Below, piece after piece: positions 18,982-27,504 of a DNA stretch of 64,000 nucleotides. The DNA is from Nocardioides sp. YIM 152315 (lineage in GTDB: Bacteria; Actinomycetota; Actinomycetes; Propionibacteriales; Nocardioidaceae), in NCBI RefSeq assembly GCF_029210375.1, contig NZ_JARGER010000039.1, positions 1 to 64,000 on the forward strand, in the 5' to 3' direction. Within the stretch, counting starts at the first letter, position 1. Every line of letters starts with the position of its first letter. The position numbers and the translations under genes were made by a program. The notes beneath the pieces are model-generated. The model worked only from the letters and a program-made list of their open reading frames with translations. It ran no database searches and had not been told where the DNA came from.

Positions 18982-20739
18982 TCACGCTCGGAGCTCCACA
19001 TCTGCGTCGTCGTCGAACTTCGGCGCGAGGTCTCGCGCGTACTTGATCTCGTCGTTGCTGGTGCCGGCGGCGACCATCGGCCACACCATCGCGTCGCGGT
19101 GGACCCGGAAGTCCACGACCACCGGGACGTCGTTGATCTCCATCGCCTTGTTGATGGTGGCGTCGACGTCGTCCGGGCTCTCGCAGGCCAGACCGACGCA
19201 GCCGTAGGCATCGGCGAGCTTCACGAAGTCGGGGATCCGCTTCGAGTGCAGGTCGGTGTTGGAGTAGCGCTCGTTGTAGAACAGCGACTGCCACTGCCGG
19301 ACCATGCCGAGCGACTCGTTGTTGATCACCGCGACCTTGATCGGGATGTCGTTGATCGCGCAGGTGGCCAGCTCCTGGTTGGTCATCTGGAAGCAGCCGT
19401 CGCCGTCGATGGCCCACACGGTCGCATCGGGGCGGCCGACCTTCGCGCCCATCGCGGCCGGCACGGCGTACCCCATGGTGCCGAGACCTCCGGAGTTGAT
19501 CCAGGTGTTGGGGTGCTCGTAGCCCACGAACTGGGCGGCCCACATCTGGTGCTGGCCGACCCCCGCGGCGTACACGGCCTCGGGGCCGGCGATCGCGCCG
19601 AGTCGCTCGAGCACGTACTGCGGCGCGAGGCTGCCGTCGGACGGGCGGTCGTAGCCGAGCGGGTAGGTCTTCTTGATGCCGGCGAGGAACGCGATCCAGG
19701 CCTCGTAGTCGCCCGTGCGGCCCGCGTCGGCCTCGGCCTTGAGGGCGACGACCAGGTCGCTGATCACCTCGCGGCAGTCGCCGACGATCGGGACGTCGAC
19801 CGCACGGTTCTTGCCGATCTCGGCGGGATCGATGTCGGCGTGGATGACCTTCGCGCCCGGCGCGAACGAGTCGAGGTTGCCGGTCACCCGGTCGTCGAAC
19901 CGGGCGCCGAGGCTGATGATCAGGTCGGACTTCTGCATGCCCGCGACCGCGGCGACCGTGCCGTGCATGCCGGGCATGCCGAGGTGCTGCGGGTGGCTGT
20001 CGGGGAAGGCGCCGCGCGCCATCAGCGTGGTGAGCACCGGCATGCCGGTCAGCTCGGCGAGCACGCGCAGCTCCTGGGCGGCGCGGGCGCGGATGACCCC
20101 GCCACCGACGTACAGGACCGGACGGCGCGACTCGAGGATGAGCCGCGCGGCCTCACGGATCTGCTTGGAGTGCGGCCGGGTCACCGGCCGGTAGCCGGGG
20201 AGGTTGAGCTCGCCGGGCCAGGCGTACGTCGTCATCGCCTGCAGCGCGGACTTGGCCACGTCGACGAGCACCGGTCCGGGTCGCCCGGTGGAGGCGATGT
20301 AGAACGCCTCGGCGACCGTGCGCGGGATCTCGGCCGGGTCGGTGACCAGGAAGTTGTGCTTGGTGATCGGCATCGTGATGCCGCGGATGTCGGCCTCCTG
20401 GAAGGCGTCGGTGCCGATGGCCGCGGCGCCGACCTGGCCGGTCACGGCCACGATCGGCACCGAGTCCATGTGGGCGTCCGCGAGCGGCGTGACCAGGTTG
20501 GTCGCTCCGGGGCCCGACGTCGCCATGCACACGCCGACCCTGCCGGTGGCCGCCGCGTAGCCCTGCGCGGCGTGTCCGGCGCCCTGCTCGTGGCGCACCA
20601 GGATGTGGCGGATCGAGGAGTCCATGAGGGGGTCGTACGCCGGGAGGATCGCGCCGCCCGGGATGCCGAAGATCTCCGTGGTGCCCGCGGCCTCCAGCGA
20701 CCTGATCAGGCTCTGCGCGCCTGTCACCTGCTCGCTCAT
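18982..20739 (-). CDS. ilvB: Acetolactate synthase large (catalytic) subunit
   Basis: Catalytic, ThDP- and FAD-dependent subunit of acetohydroxyacid synthase, 585 residues. The catalytic Glu51 is in [15 protein letters not shown], the FAD-binding middle domain follows, and the ThDP motif begins [13 protein letters not shown] and ends in NN about 27 residues later. ATG at 20739 follows AGAGGAA; an 18-codon extension upstream lies in the attenuator region. It heads ilvB-ilvN-ilvC and is preceded by a leader peptide and terminator, so expression should fall when branched-chain aminoacyl-tRNAs are plentiful. Confidence 0.97.
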   Translation of the reverse strand: MSEQVTGAQSLIRSLEAAGTTEIFGIPGGAILPAYDPLMDSSIRHILVRHEQGAGHAAQGYAAATGRVGVCMATSGPGATNLVTPLADAHMDSVPIVAVTGQVGAAAIGTDAFQEADIRGITMPITKHNFLVTDPAEIPRTVAEAFYIASTGRPGPVLVDVAKSALQAMTTYAWPGELNLPGYRPVTRPHSKQIREAARLILESRRPVLYVGGGVIRARAAQELRVLAELTGMPVLTTLMARGAFPDSHPQHLGMPGMHGTVAAVAGMQKSDLIISLGARFDDRVTGNLDSFAPGAKVIHADIDPAEIGKNRAVDVPIVGDCREVISDLVVALKAEADAGRTGDYEAWIAFLAGIKKTYPLGYDRPSDGSLAPQYVLERLGAIAGPEAVYAAGVGQHQMWAAQFVGYEHPNTWINSGGLGTMGYAVPAAMGAKVGRPDATVWAIDGDGCFQMTNQELATCAINDIPIKVAVINNESLGMVRQWQSLFYNERYSNTDLHSKRIPDFVKLADAYGCVGLACESPDDVDATINKAMEINDVPVVVDFRVHRDAMVWPMVAAGTSNDEIKYARDLAPKFDDDADVELRA

Positions 20740-20790
20740 CACTGTTCCTCTTCTGGGACTTCCCGTTCGGGTGGTGCCGTGCCTGACCAA

Positions 20791-20825
20791 CAAAAAACCC
20801 CTCGGCCCGGTGGGGCGGCGAGGGG
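20791..20825 (-). terminator. ilvBNC attenuator terminator
   Basis: On the minus strand CCCCTCG pairs with CGAGGGG (20798-20825, with extra GC pairs inside) and is followed by a run of six T residues (20792-20797). It lies between the leader peptide and ilvB, the standard position for an amino-acid attenuator. Confidence 0.88.
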
Positions 20826-20854
20826 TCGACGTGCGCGCTGGAGTCGTCTCGGAC

Positions 20855-20896
20855 TCAGCTCACACGTCGCGTGCGTACAAGAAGCTCCTTGCGCAT
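20855..20896 (-). CDS. ilvBNC leader peptide
   Basis: A 13-codon open frame, [13 protein letters not shown], ending 30 bases before the attenuator hairpin. It contains Leu-Leu-Val and a later Val, the amino acids made by the pathway, consistent with ribosome stalling when leucyl- or valyl-tRNA is scarce. A small GAGTC/GACTC hairpin (20841-20856) overlaps its end and could be the pause or antiterminator stem. Too short for routine gene finders. Confidence 0.8.
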   Translation of the reverse strand: MRKELLVRTRRVS

Positions 20897-20971
20897 GGCC
20901 CCACGGTAGCCGCACCACCCGCTCGCCCGCATCCGAGTCTGGCACGCGTCCCAACATCCGGGACGGCGGTC

Positions 20972-21643
20972 TCACTCCGTGTCGCGGCCGTCGGCCGTGC
21001 ACACGCACACCTTGTTGCCGTGCCGGTCGGCGAGCACCCAGAACGCCGGCACCGCGTCCTCGCTGACCAGCGTGCCGCCGGCGGCGACCGCGGCCGCGAC
21101 CCGCTCCTCGGCGACCTCCCGCGGCACCACGATGTCGAGGTGGAAGCGTTGTTGCACCTCGCCCGTCGCGGCGGGGGCCTCCTGGAACCAGAGGGTGTTG
21201 TTGCGGCCGCCGGGGTCCTCGACCTGGTGCCAGGGGTCGTCGGTGTAGCCGAGCACCGCCGCCCAGAAGGCCTTGACCTCGTCACCGTCGGGCACGTCGA
21301 GCGCGAGCTCGAGCGTGGAGACCTCCCGCGGCGCCGACTCGATGTCGAGCTCGGCAGCGATCGCGGAGATCCGGCGAGCGAGCGCGATGTCGCGACTGGT
21401 CACGCCGTGCACGTCGTGGCTCTGCAGGTCGACGTCGACCTGCGGGTAGGTCAGCACGACGTCGGGGTGGTGGTTGGCCTCCTCGGCGGCGTCGGTGATC
21501 CGGGAGACGAGCTCCAGCCCCTTGACGAAGCTGCCGGTCTTGAACCGGGCGTGCAGCTTCATCAGGAAGAACCGCCAGTCGTCGAGGTTCGCTGCCACGA
21601 CGTCGGGATAGCGCAGCACCTGCTTCGGGTCGGTCTCGGTCAT
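20972..21643 (-). CDS. Pterin-4a-carbinolamine dehydratase fused to a VOC domain
   Basis: A 223-residue two-domain protein. The N-terminal half (about 1-105) is a 4a-hydroxytetrahydrobiopterin dehydratase, with the signature EEANHHPDVVLTYPQVDVDL and HDVHGVTSRD carrying the catalytic His pair and the third His. The C-terminal half (about 108-223) is a glyoxalase/VOC domain (TLELALDVPDG..., FHLDIVVPRE). The dehydratase recycles oxidised pterin cofactor; the VOC partner is of unknown activity. ATG at 21643 overlaps the stop of the upstream VOC gene (ATGA). Confidence 0.88.
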   Translation of the reverse strand: MTETDPKQVLRYPDVVAANLDDWRFFLMKLHARFKTGSFVKGLELVSRITDAAEEANHHPDVVLTYPQVDVDLQSHDVHGVTSRDIALARRISAIAAELDIESAPREVSTLELALDVPDGDEVKAFWAAVLGYTDDPWHQVEDPGGRNNTLWFQEAPAATGEVQQRFHLDIVVPREVAEERVAAAVAAGGTLVSEDAVPAFWVLADRHGNKVCVCTADGRDTE

Positions 21644-22056
21644 GGCAGCACCACCTGTCCGATCGGTCCGGGGTTGTAGGCGATCTCCCAGCGGTAGCCG
21701 TCGGGGTCGCCGAAGTAGCCGGTGTAGCCGCCCCACTCGCGTTCCTCGGCGTCCTGCACCGGGTCGGCGCCCGCGGCGCGCGCGGTCGCGAGCACCGCGT
21801 CGACCTCGTCACGGGTCGGCACGTTGTGGGCGAGCGTGACCGGCGCCAGGCCGGGGCCGCGCCGGATCTCGCCCACCTCGGCCTCGAAGTGCGGCTCCAC
21901 CCACAGCGACAGCAGCAGATGCTCGCCCGCCCGGATCATCAGCACGTCTGCGGGCACGTCCATCGCCGCTTGCCAGCCGAGACCGTCGAGGTAGAAGGCC
22001 CGGGTGGCGTCGAGGTCGCGAACGGCGAGCGTGACGAAGCTGATCCGCTGGTCCAC
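21640..22056 (-). CDS. VOC family protein (glyoxalase/bleomycin-resistance fold)
   Basis: A 138-residue single VOC-fold protein: ISFVTLAVRDLDATRAFYLD at the start and YTGYFGDPDGYRWEIAYNPG near the end are typical of the superfamily, the latter holding the metal-ligand Glu. Activity unknown. The frame is open further upstream, but the GTG at 22056 starts the fold; a GGGGAG stretch lies very close before it. It overlaps the downstream pterin dehydratase-VOC gene, so the two VOC-containing proteins are made together. Confidence 0.8.
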   Translation of the reverse strand: MDQRISFVTLAVRDLDATRAFYLDGLGWQAAMDVPADVLMIRAGEHLLLSLWVEPHFEAEVGEIRRGPGLAPVTLAHNVPTRDEVDAVLATARAAGADPVQDAEEREWGGYTGYFGDPDGYRWEIAYNPGPIGQVVLP

Positions 22057-22149
22057 CTCCCCACCTTCGCACTCCGCACCGTCCGACGCGAGTCGTTCCG
22101 TCCGCGGCGAGGGTTCGGCCGGGGCGTGGGCGGGCGGTGGGCCCGCTCT

Positions 22150-22181
22150 GCGGGAATACCCGGTGCACCGGGTATTCCCGC
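22150..22181. repeat. 32-bp perfect palindrome
   Basis: GCGGGAATACCCGGTG is followed at once by its exact reverse complement, with no loop. It lies in the gap between divergent genes (VOC on minus, zinc finger on plus) and immediately abuts a second inverted repeat. Confidence 0.7.
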
Positions 22182-22214
22182 GGTTCTCGGGCAATGCATC
22201 GCCCCAGAACCGCG
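22179..22214. repeat. Second inverted repeat beside the 32-bp palindrome
   Basis: CGCGGTTCT (22179-22187) pairs with AGAACCGCG (22206-22214); after one mismatch GGGC (22189-22192) pairs with GCCC (22201-22204). It shares three bases with the preceding palindrome. Purpose unknown; could be a regulatory site or a small mobile repeat. Confidence 0.6.
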
Positions 22215-22255
22215 AGCACTCCCCGAGAAGTCCGCCGAGCGGTAGCGTCGGACCC

Positions 22256-22603
22256 GTGAGCGACCGCCCCGGCATCGACACCGCCGCCCCTCCCAGCGGC
22301 ACCGGCTGCGTCGAGTGCGAGGAGGCCGGCGGCTGGTGGGTGCACCTGCGCCGCTGCGCGCAGTGCGGCCACGTCGGCTGCTGCGACTCGTCACCCTCGC
22401 AGCACGCGACCGCGCACTGGCGCGCGACCGGGCACCCCGTGGTGCGCACCTACGAGCCGGGCGAGGACTGGTTCTGGGACTACGCGGCGGAGGGCGGCTT
22501 CCTCGGCCCCGACCTCGCGCCGCCGCTGTGCCACCCCGAGGACCAGCCGGCGCCGGGACCCGCCGGCCGCGTGCCCGACGACTGGCGCGACCACGTGCGC
22601 TGA
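22256..22603 (+). CDS. UBP-type zinc finger protein
   Basis: A 115-residue protein built around a single UBP-type zinc finger: the spaced ligands are visible in TGCVECEEAGGWW, RRCAQCGHVGCCDSS, QHATAHWRATGHPVV. In eukaryotes this domain binds the free C-terminus of ubiquitin; the bacterial role of these small stand-alone proteins is unknown, and many actinobacteria carry one. GTG start at 22256, chosen because it lies just before the zinc ligands and after the palindromes. Confidence 0.85.
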   Translation: MSDRPGIDTAAPPSGTGCVECEEAGGWWVHLRRCAQCGHVGCCDSSPSQHATAHWRATGHPVVRTYEPGEDWFWDYAAEGGFLGPDLAPPLCHPEDQPAPGPAGRVPDDWRDHVR

Positions 22604-22621
22604 CGGCAGGACGAGACACTC

Positions 22622-22662
22622 GGTGGTTGAGGAGGTTGCGCACCAACCGTCTCGAAACCACC
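22622..22662. repeat. Dispersed palindromic repeat
   Basis: Full copy with arms GGTGGTTGAGGA and TCTCGAAACCACC around the core GGTTGCGCACCAACC, itself palindromic. First of a cluster of copies between the zinc finger gene and the FabH-like gene. Confidence 0.75.
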
Positions 22663-22682
22663 GAGACCCTCTCGACTGCGGG

Positions 22683-22721
22683 GGTTTCGAGACAGGCGCT
22701 AGCGCGCCTTCCTCAACCACC
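22683..22721. repeat. Dispersed palindromic repeat, inverted copy
   Basis: GGTTTCGAGACAGGCGC, TAGC, GCGCCTTCCTCAACCACC: opposite orientation to the copy at 22622 and nearly identical to the reverse complement of the copies at 37281 and 37336. Confidence 0.75.
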
Positions 22722-22809
22722 GGGAGCCCGGGCGACAGCGCGCCTTCCTCAACCACCGGGAGCCCGGGCGAGAGCGCACCCTCCTCAACCACCGGGACCC
22801 CGGGCGACC
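22702..22809. repeat. Three tandem 36-bp repeats grown from the palindromic element
   Basis: Three head-to-tail units (22702-22737, 22738-22773, 22774-22809), each holding one CCTCAACCACCGGGA half-arm followed by CCCGGGCGA. The first two are almost identical, the third differs at about four positions. The first unit is part of the repeat at 22683, so the array seems to have expanded from it. Confidence 0.75.
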
Positions 22810-22825
22810 AAGCGCGGGGCGCGTC

Positions 22826-23830
22826 TCAGTCCAGCGCGACCTGCGGGATCGTGACGACCTGGCCGGCGTAGCTGAGGCCGGCGCCGAAGGCGATCAGCAG
22901 GGCCGTGTCGCCCGGCTTCGCCTCACCGGCCCGCACCATCGCCTCGATCGCCAGCGGCACCGACGCGGCCGAGGTGTTGCCGGAGTCCTGGACGTCGCGC
23001 GCGACCGTGATGCCCTCGGGGAGCTTGAGGTTGCGGGCGAGGGTCTCGGTGATCCGGAGGTTCGCCTGGTGCGGGACGAACACGTCCAGGTCGGTCAGCT
23101 CGAGGCCGGCGGCGGCGACGGCCTCGCGGGCGACGTCGGCCATCGCGAAGGGCGCCCAGCGGAAGACCTGGGTTCCCTCCATCCGCACCACCAGCGGATG
23201 GTCGGCGTCGAGCTCGTCGCACCGCATCGACTGGGTGATGACGTGGGACTGCGAGCCGTCGGAGCCCCACGCCACCGGACCGATACCGGCCCCCTCGGCG
23301 GGACCGACGACGACCGCACCGGCGCCGTCGGCGAAGATGAAGGCGGTCCCGCGGTCGGTCGGGTCCATGAACGTGCTGAGCCGCTCGGCGCCCACGACCA
23401 GGACGAGGCCCGCGTTGCCGCCGCGGACGAGGTCCGACGCGACGGACAGCGCGTGGCAGAAGCCGGCGCACCCGGCGGAGACGTCGAACGCCGCCGCGCG
23501 CGAGCCGAGCCGGTCCGCGAGCAGGGGCGCGGCGGCCGGGGTGTGCTGGACGTGCGTGGACGTCGCGAAGATGACGGTTCCGAGGTCGCCCGCGGCCACC
23601 CCGGACGCCTTCAGGGCCCGCTCCGCCGCGACCGTCGCCATGTCGAGCAGCGACTCGTCCTCGGCGGCGTACCGCCGGGTCCTGATGCCGGAGCGCGTCC
23701 GGATCCACTCGTCGCTGGAGTCCAGCACCTCGCAGATCTCGTCGTTGGTCACGATGCGCTCCGGGCGGTGCACACCGAGGCCGAGCATCGCGGTCGCCGC
23801 CGCGCCCGACCGCTGGTTGATCGTCGTCAC
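22826..23830 (-). CDS. Beta-ketoacyl-ACP synthase III (FabH-like)
   Basis: A 334-residue KAS III enzyme with the full catalytic triad: Cys121 in DVSAGCAGFCHAL, His254 in FVPHQANLRI and Asn285 in QDSGNTSAAS. It condenses an acyl-CoA primer with malonyl-ACP, starting fatty acid or secondary-metabolite chains. No other fab gene is near, so this may be an additional copy rather than the one in the main fatty acid cluster. GTG start at 23830, nine bases after the S66 peptidase stop. Confidence 0.9.
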   Translation of the reverse strand: MTTINQRSGAAATAMLGLGVHRPERIVTNDEICEVLDSSDEWIRTRSGIRTRRYAAEDESLLDMATVAAERALKASGVAAGDLGTVIFATSTHVQHTPAAAPLLADRLGSRAAAFDVSAGCAGFCHALSVASDLVRGGNAGLVLVVGAERLSTFMDPTDRGTAFIFADGAGAVVVGPAEGAGIGPVAWGSDGSQSHVITQSMRCDELDADHPLVVRMEGTQVFRWAPFAMADVAREAVAAAGLELTDLDVFVPHQANLRITETLARNLKLPEGITVARDVQDSGNTSAASVPLAIEAMVRAGEAKPGDTALLIAFGAGLSYAGQVVTIPQVALD

Positions 23831-23839
23831 AGCCGCAGA

Positions 23840-24862
23840 CTACGCGAGCGTCTGGGTGACCTCCCGGACGCCGTCGCGTACCACCAACCTCGCGCGCGCC
23901 CCGTTGACCAGCGGCAGGAAGGGCTGGGTGTGGCCGATGTCCATCTGCGAGACGACGGGGACGCCGAGCCCGCCGAGCGCCTCCTCGACCGCCTCCAGCT
24001 GGGTGAGGTCGGGCGCATCGGGTGCCGGGGTGCGGCCGACGAGCACGGCGTTCGCGTGCTCGAACCAGCCGGACATCCGCAGTCCGTGGAGGATCCGGCA
24101 GATGTCGTAGGCGCCCTGCTCGCACGCCTCGACGTAGACGAGCAGCCCCTCGTCGGCGTGCGCGCGGCCGAACGCCGGGATGTCGGCGTACGGCGTCCCC
24201 GCGAGCGGTGACAGCACCTCGAGGCAGCCGCCGATGAGCCGGCCGGAGACGTCGACGTCGCCTCCGCCGAGCACGACCCAGTCGGTCTCGCGGTCGAGCG
24301 TCATCCGGGTGGTGTCGGGCACCCGGAAGTCGCCCCAGCCGTCGCGGGTGCGACCGGGGCTGCGCTGCACGACGTCACCGGTCGCGGCAAGCAGGTCGGT
24401 CCAGTGCGCGAGCCCCTCCGGCGGCGCGAGCGGCGTGTCCATCAGGTTCCAGCCGTGCAGCGTCGCCCAGCCGAGGCGCGTCGTCAGCGGCACCAGCAGG
24501 GTGGACAGGTCGCTCCAGCCGACCAGCCAGGTGGGCTCCGCCGCCGCGAGCCGGTCCCAGTCGAGGACCTCCAGGAGGTCGATGGCGAGCTCGCCGCCGA
24601 AGGGCGGCACGACGGCGGCGACGTCGGGGTCGCAGAGGAAGTCGACGAGCTCGGCGGCGCGTTGCGCGGCGGGCGCCGAGCGCACCTCGTCGCCCGACAT
24701 GCACTCGCCGACGACGACCCGGAAGCCACGGTCGCGCAGCCACTGGAGGGCGAACTCGAGCCGGGGGTGCGAGTCCGGTCCGACCCCGCTCGACGGTGCG
24801 GTGACGGCGATCAGGTCGCCCGGCGCGAGCGGTGGCGGGAAGCGCGGTCCTGGGAGGGGCAT
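23840..24862 (-). CDS. S66-family serine peptidase (LD-carboxypeptidase/MccF type)
   Basis: A 340-residue S66 peptidase. The Ser-Glu-His triad is visible: Ser117 in LVGWSDLST, Glu245 in VYVEACEQ and His311 in MDIGHTQPF. The family trims L,D-peptide bonds in murein or inactivates microcin C-like toxins (MccF); the sequence lacks a signal peptide, so the site of action is cytoplasmic. Sequence features alone do not separate the two roles. It is followed closely by the FabH-like gene. Confidence 0.88.
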   Translation of the reverse strand: MPLPGPRFPPPLAPGDLIAVTAPSSGVGPDSHPRLEFALQWLRDRGFRVVVGECMSGDEVRSAPAAQRAAELVDFLCDPDVAAVVPPFGGELAIDLLEVLDWDRLAAAEPTWLVGWSDLSTLLVPLTTRLGWATLHGWNLMDTPLAPPEGLAHWTDLLAATGDVVQRSPGRTRDGWGDFRVPDTTRMTLDRETDWVVLGGGDVDVSGRLIGGCLEVLSPLAGTPYADIPAFGRAHADEGLLVYVEACEQGAYDICRILHGLRMSGWFEHANAVLVGRTPAPDAPDLTQLEAVEEALGGLGVPVVSQMDIGHTQPFLPLVNGARARLVVRDGVREVTQTLA

Positions 24863-24866
24863 GGGG

Positions 24867-26072
24867 TCAGGCTGTCAGGCCGTCGAGCGTCTCGCGAACG
24901 AGTTCCATGCCGCGCTCGACCTCGGCGAACGACGTCGACAGCGGCGACAGCCCGAGGCGCAGGCCACCGGGGTCGCGGTAGTCGGGGATCACGTCGCGCG
25001 CCCACAGCGCGGCAGTGGCCTCCCGCATCAGCGGGTGGTTGAGGGTCACGTGACCACCGCGCCGCGCAGGGTCGCGCGGCGAGCCGAGCACGACCCCCGC
25101 CGGTGCGAGCACCTCGTCGGCGAGCTCGACGGCGTACGTCGTGAGCGCGACGGACTTCTCGCGCACGGCGGCGATGCCGGCCTCCTCGATCAGCGCGACC
25201 ATGCCCCGCATCGCGAGCATGCCGACGATGGGCGGGGTGCCGGACTGGAAGCGGCGGATGCCGGGCGCGGGCGCGTACGTCGGACCCATCAGGAACGGGT
25301 CGGCGGACCCGAGCCAGCCCTGGACCGGCTGCGTCAGCTCGCCGAGCAGCCGGTCGGCGACGTAGCAGAAGGCCGGCGACCCGGGACCGCCGTTGAGGTA
25401 CTTGTACGTGCATCCGACGGCCAGGTCGACGTCCCACTCGTCGAGCGAGACCGGCACCGCGCCGGCCGAGTGGCAGAGGTCCCAGAGGATCAGGGCGCCC
25501 GCCTCGTGGGCGATGCGGGTCAGCCCGGCCGCTTCGGCGATCCACGCCGACCGGTACGAGACCTGAGACAGCACGACGAGCGCCGTCCGCGGCCCGACCG
25601 CCTCCGCCAGCAGCTCGGGCGTCACACCGGCGGCCGGGTCGACGTCGATCCAGCGCAGGGTCAGGCCGCACTCCTCGGCGACCCCGGCTGCGACGTAGCG
25701 GTCGGTCGGGAAGTTGTCGCGGTCGATGACGATCTCGGTGCGGCCCGGCCGCGCGGCGACCGCGGCCCGCATCAGCTTGTAGAGGAGCACGGTCGTCGAG
25801 TCGCCGATCGTCGTCTGCCCGGGCGCCGCGCCGAGCACGACGCGGCCGAGGTCGTCGCCGATCCGCTCCGGCAGCTCGAGCCAGCCCTCGTCCCAGCCGC
25901 GGATCAGCCGGCCGCCCCACTCCTCCTCGACGAAGCGGGCGAGCCGCGGCCCGGTCGCCTTCAGCGGCCGGCCGAGCGAGTTGCCGTCGAAGTAGACGAG
26001 CGAGGTCTCGGCGCCGACGAAGCGGTCGCGGTACGCCGCCAGCGGGTCGGCCGCGTCCAGGAGGTGGGTCAT
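24867..26072 (-). CDS. kynU: Kynureninase
   Basis: A 401-residue PLP enzyme that cleaves kynurenine to anthranilate and alanine. The PLP lysine is Lys224 in [25 protein letters not shown] near residue 28 and SQVSYRSAW near 169 are family signatures. No other kynurenine-pathway gene is adjacent. Its ATG overlaps the stop of the xylulokinase gene (ATGA), so the two are coupled despite unrelated chemistry, and the S66 gene follows after only four bases. Confidence 0.93.
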   Translation of the reverse strand: MTHLLDAADPLAAYRDRFVGAETSLVYFDGNSLGRPLKATGPRLARFVEEEWGGRLIRGWDEGWLELPERIGDDLGRVVLGAAPGQTTIGDSTTVLLYKLMRAAVAARPGRTEIVIDRDNFPTDRYVAAGVAEECGLTLRWIDVDPAAGVTPELLAEAVGPRTALVVLSQVSYRSAWIAEAAGLTRIAHEAGALILWDLCHSAGAVPVSLDEWDVDLAVGCTYKYLNGGPGSPAFCYVADRLLGELTQPVQGWLGSADPFLMGPTYAPAPGIRRFQSGTPPIVGMLAMRGMVALIEEAGIAAVREKSVALTTYAVELADEVLAPAGVVLGSPRDPARRGGHVTLNHPLMREATAALWARDVIPDYRDPGGLRLGLSPLSTSFAEVERGMELVRETLDGLTA

Positions 26073-27466
26073 GGGCGTCGCGCCGTCAGGTCACGCACCT
26101 CGGCGTAGCGCTCACGGACCGCGGGCGTCGGATCGACCCGCGTCTCGACGACGCCGGCGAGCGGCCAGTCGGGCGGATCGGCGCCACCCGCGAGCACCCA
26201 CGCGGCCTGCCTGGCGGCGCCGCGCGCGACGTACTCCCCCGCCTCGGGCACCGTCACCGGCAGGCCGAGGACGGCCGAGGCGATCTCGCGGACGGCCTGC
26301 GACCGGGCGGCTCCGCCGACGAGGATGACCCGCTCGACGGGGGTGCCGAGCGCGCGGACCGCGTCGACGGCGTCGGCGAGGCCGCAGATCATGCCCTCGA
26401 CGGCGGCGCGGGCGAGGTGGGCCGGGGTGGCGGTCTCGAGCCGCAGCCCGTGGATGGCGCCGGTGGCGTCGGGCCGGTTGGGGGTGCGCTCGCCCTCGAG
26501 GTAGGGCACGAGGGCGAGGCCGCCGGCGCCGGCCGGCGCGGCGAGCGCGAGGTCGGAGAGCTCCGCGTGGGAGGCGCCGAGCATGCGGCCGGCGGCGTCG
26601 AGCACGCGCGCGGCGTTGAGCGTGGCGACCAGCGGCAGGAAGCGGCCGGTGGCATCGGCGAAGCCGGCGACCGCGCCCGTCACGTCGCCGACCGGCCGGT
26701 CGGCGACGGCGCAGGCGACGCCCGAGGTGCCGATCGAGACGACGACGTCGCCCGCGACGGCCCCGAGGCCCAGCGCGGCACCGGCGTTGTCGCCGGTGCC
26801 CGGGCCGAGGACGGCTCCGGTCGGGGTCGACGGACCGGCCTCGGCCGGAGCCAGCACCCGCGGCACGATCGCGTCGTGTCCGAGGCCGAGCTCGAGCAGG
26901 TCGCGGCGGTAGTCCTCGGTCTGCGGCGACCAGTAGCCGGTGCCGCTGGCGTCACCCCGGTCGGTGACCAGCGCGTCCAGCGGGAGCGAGCCGGCCAGCC
27001 GCCAGGTCAGGTAGTCGTGGGGCAGGCACACCGCCGCCGTACGACGCGCGTGGTCGGGCTCGTGGTCGCGCAGCCAGCGCAGCTTGGTGACGGTGAACGA
27101 CGCGACCGGGACCAGGCCGACCGCGTCCACCCAGGCCCGCGCGCCGCCGAGCTCGTCGATCAGGTCGAGGGCGGCCTGCGCGGACCGGGTGTCGTTCCAC
27201 AGCAGCGCCGGGCGTACGACGGCGCCCGAGTCGTCCAGGCAGACCATGCCGTGCTGCTGACCACCGACGGCCACCGCCTCGACGTCGTCGATCCCGCCGG
27301 CAGCGGCGATCGCCGCCTGCAGCGCGTCCCACCACGCCTCGGGCGCGACCTCGGTGCCGTCGGGGTGCGCGGCCGCTCCGCTGCGGACGAGCTCGCCGCT
27401 GTCGGCGTCACAGACGACGACCTTGCAGGACTGGGTGGAGGAGTCGACCCCCGCGACGAGTGGCAC
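26069..27466 (-). CDS. xylB: Xylulokinase (FGGY sugar kinase)
   Basis: A 465-residue FGGY kinase that phosphorylates D-xylulose. The N-terminal ATPase-fold motif [15 protein letters not shown] and the phosphate-2 region with [13 protein letters not shown] (catalytic Asp) are present; the C-terminal adenosine region [16 protein letters not shown] is complete. GTG start at 27466. No xylose isomerase is in the window; an aldose 1-epimerase is divergent only 38 bases away, so the two sugar genes probably share a control region. Confidence 0.9.
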   Translation of the reverse strand: MPLVAGVDSSTQSCKVVVCDADSGELVRSGAAAHPDGTEVAPEAWWDALQAAIAAAGGIDDVEAVAVGGQQHGMVCLDDSGAVVRPALLWNDTRSAQAALDLIDELGGARAWVDAVGLVPVASFTVTKLRWLRDHEPDHARRTAAVCLPHDYLTWRLAGSLPLDALVTDRGDASGTGYWSPQTEDYRRDLLELGLGHDAIVPRVLAPAEAGPSTPTGAVLGPGTGDNAGAALGLGAVAGDVVVSIGTSGVACAVADRPVGDVTGAVAGFADATGRFLPLVATLNAARVLDAAGRMLGASHAELSDLALAAPAGAGGLALVPYLEGERTPNRPDATGAIHGLRLETATPAHLARAAVEGMICGLADAVDAVRALGTPVERVILVGGAARSQAVREIASAVLGLPVTVPEAGEYVARGAARQAAWVLAGGADPPDWPLAGVVETRVDPTPAVRERYAEVRDLTARRP

Positions 27467-27504
27467 GAGCAGACCCTAACGAGTCGTGTGCCAAGGTGTG
27501 CTCC

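Noticed and set aside
22391..22792. Open frame with a 12-residue repeat (VVEEGALSPGLP type)
   Set aside because: It is a by-product of the 36-bp tandem repeat and overlaps the zinc finger gene; no ribosome binding site or family resemblance.
22702..22809. CRISPR array
   Set aside because: The 36-bp repeats are directly adjacent with no unique spacers, and no cas gene is present.
25031..25045. GGTGGTTGAGGG resembling the dispersed repeat arm
   Set aside because: It codes for a conserved stretch of kynureninase (VTLNHPL on the other strand) and lacks the second arm; chance match.
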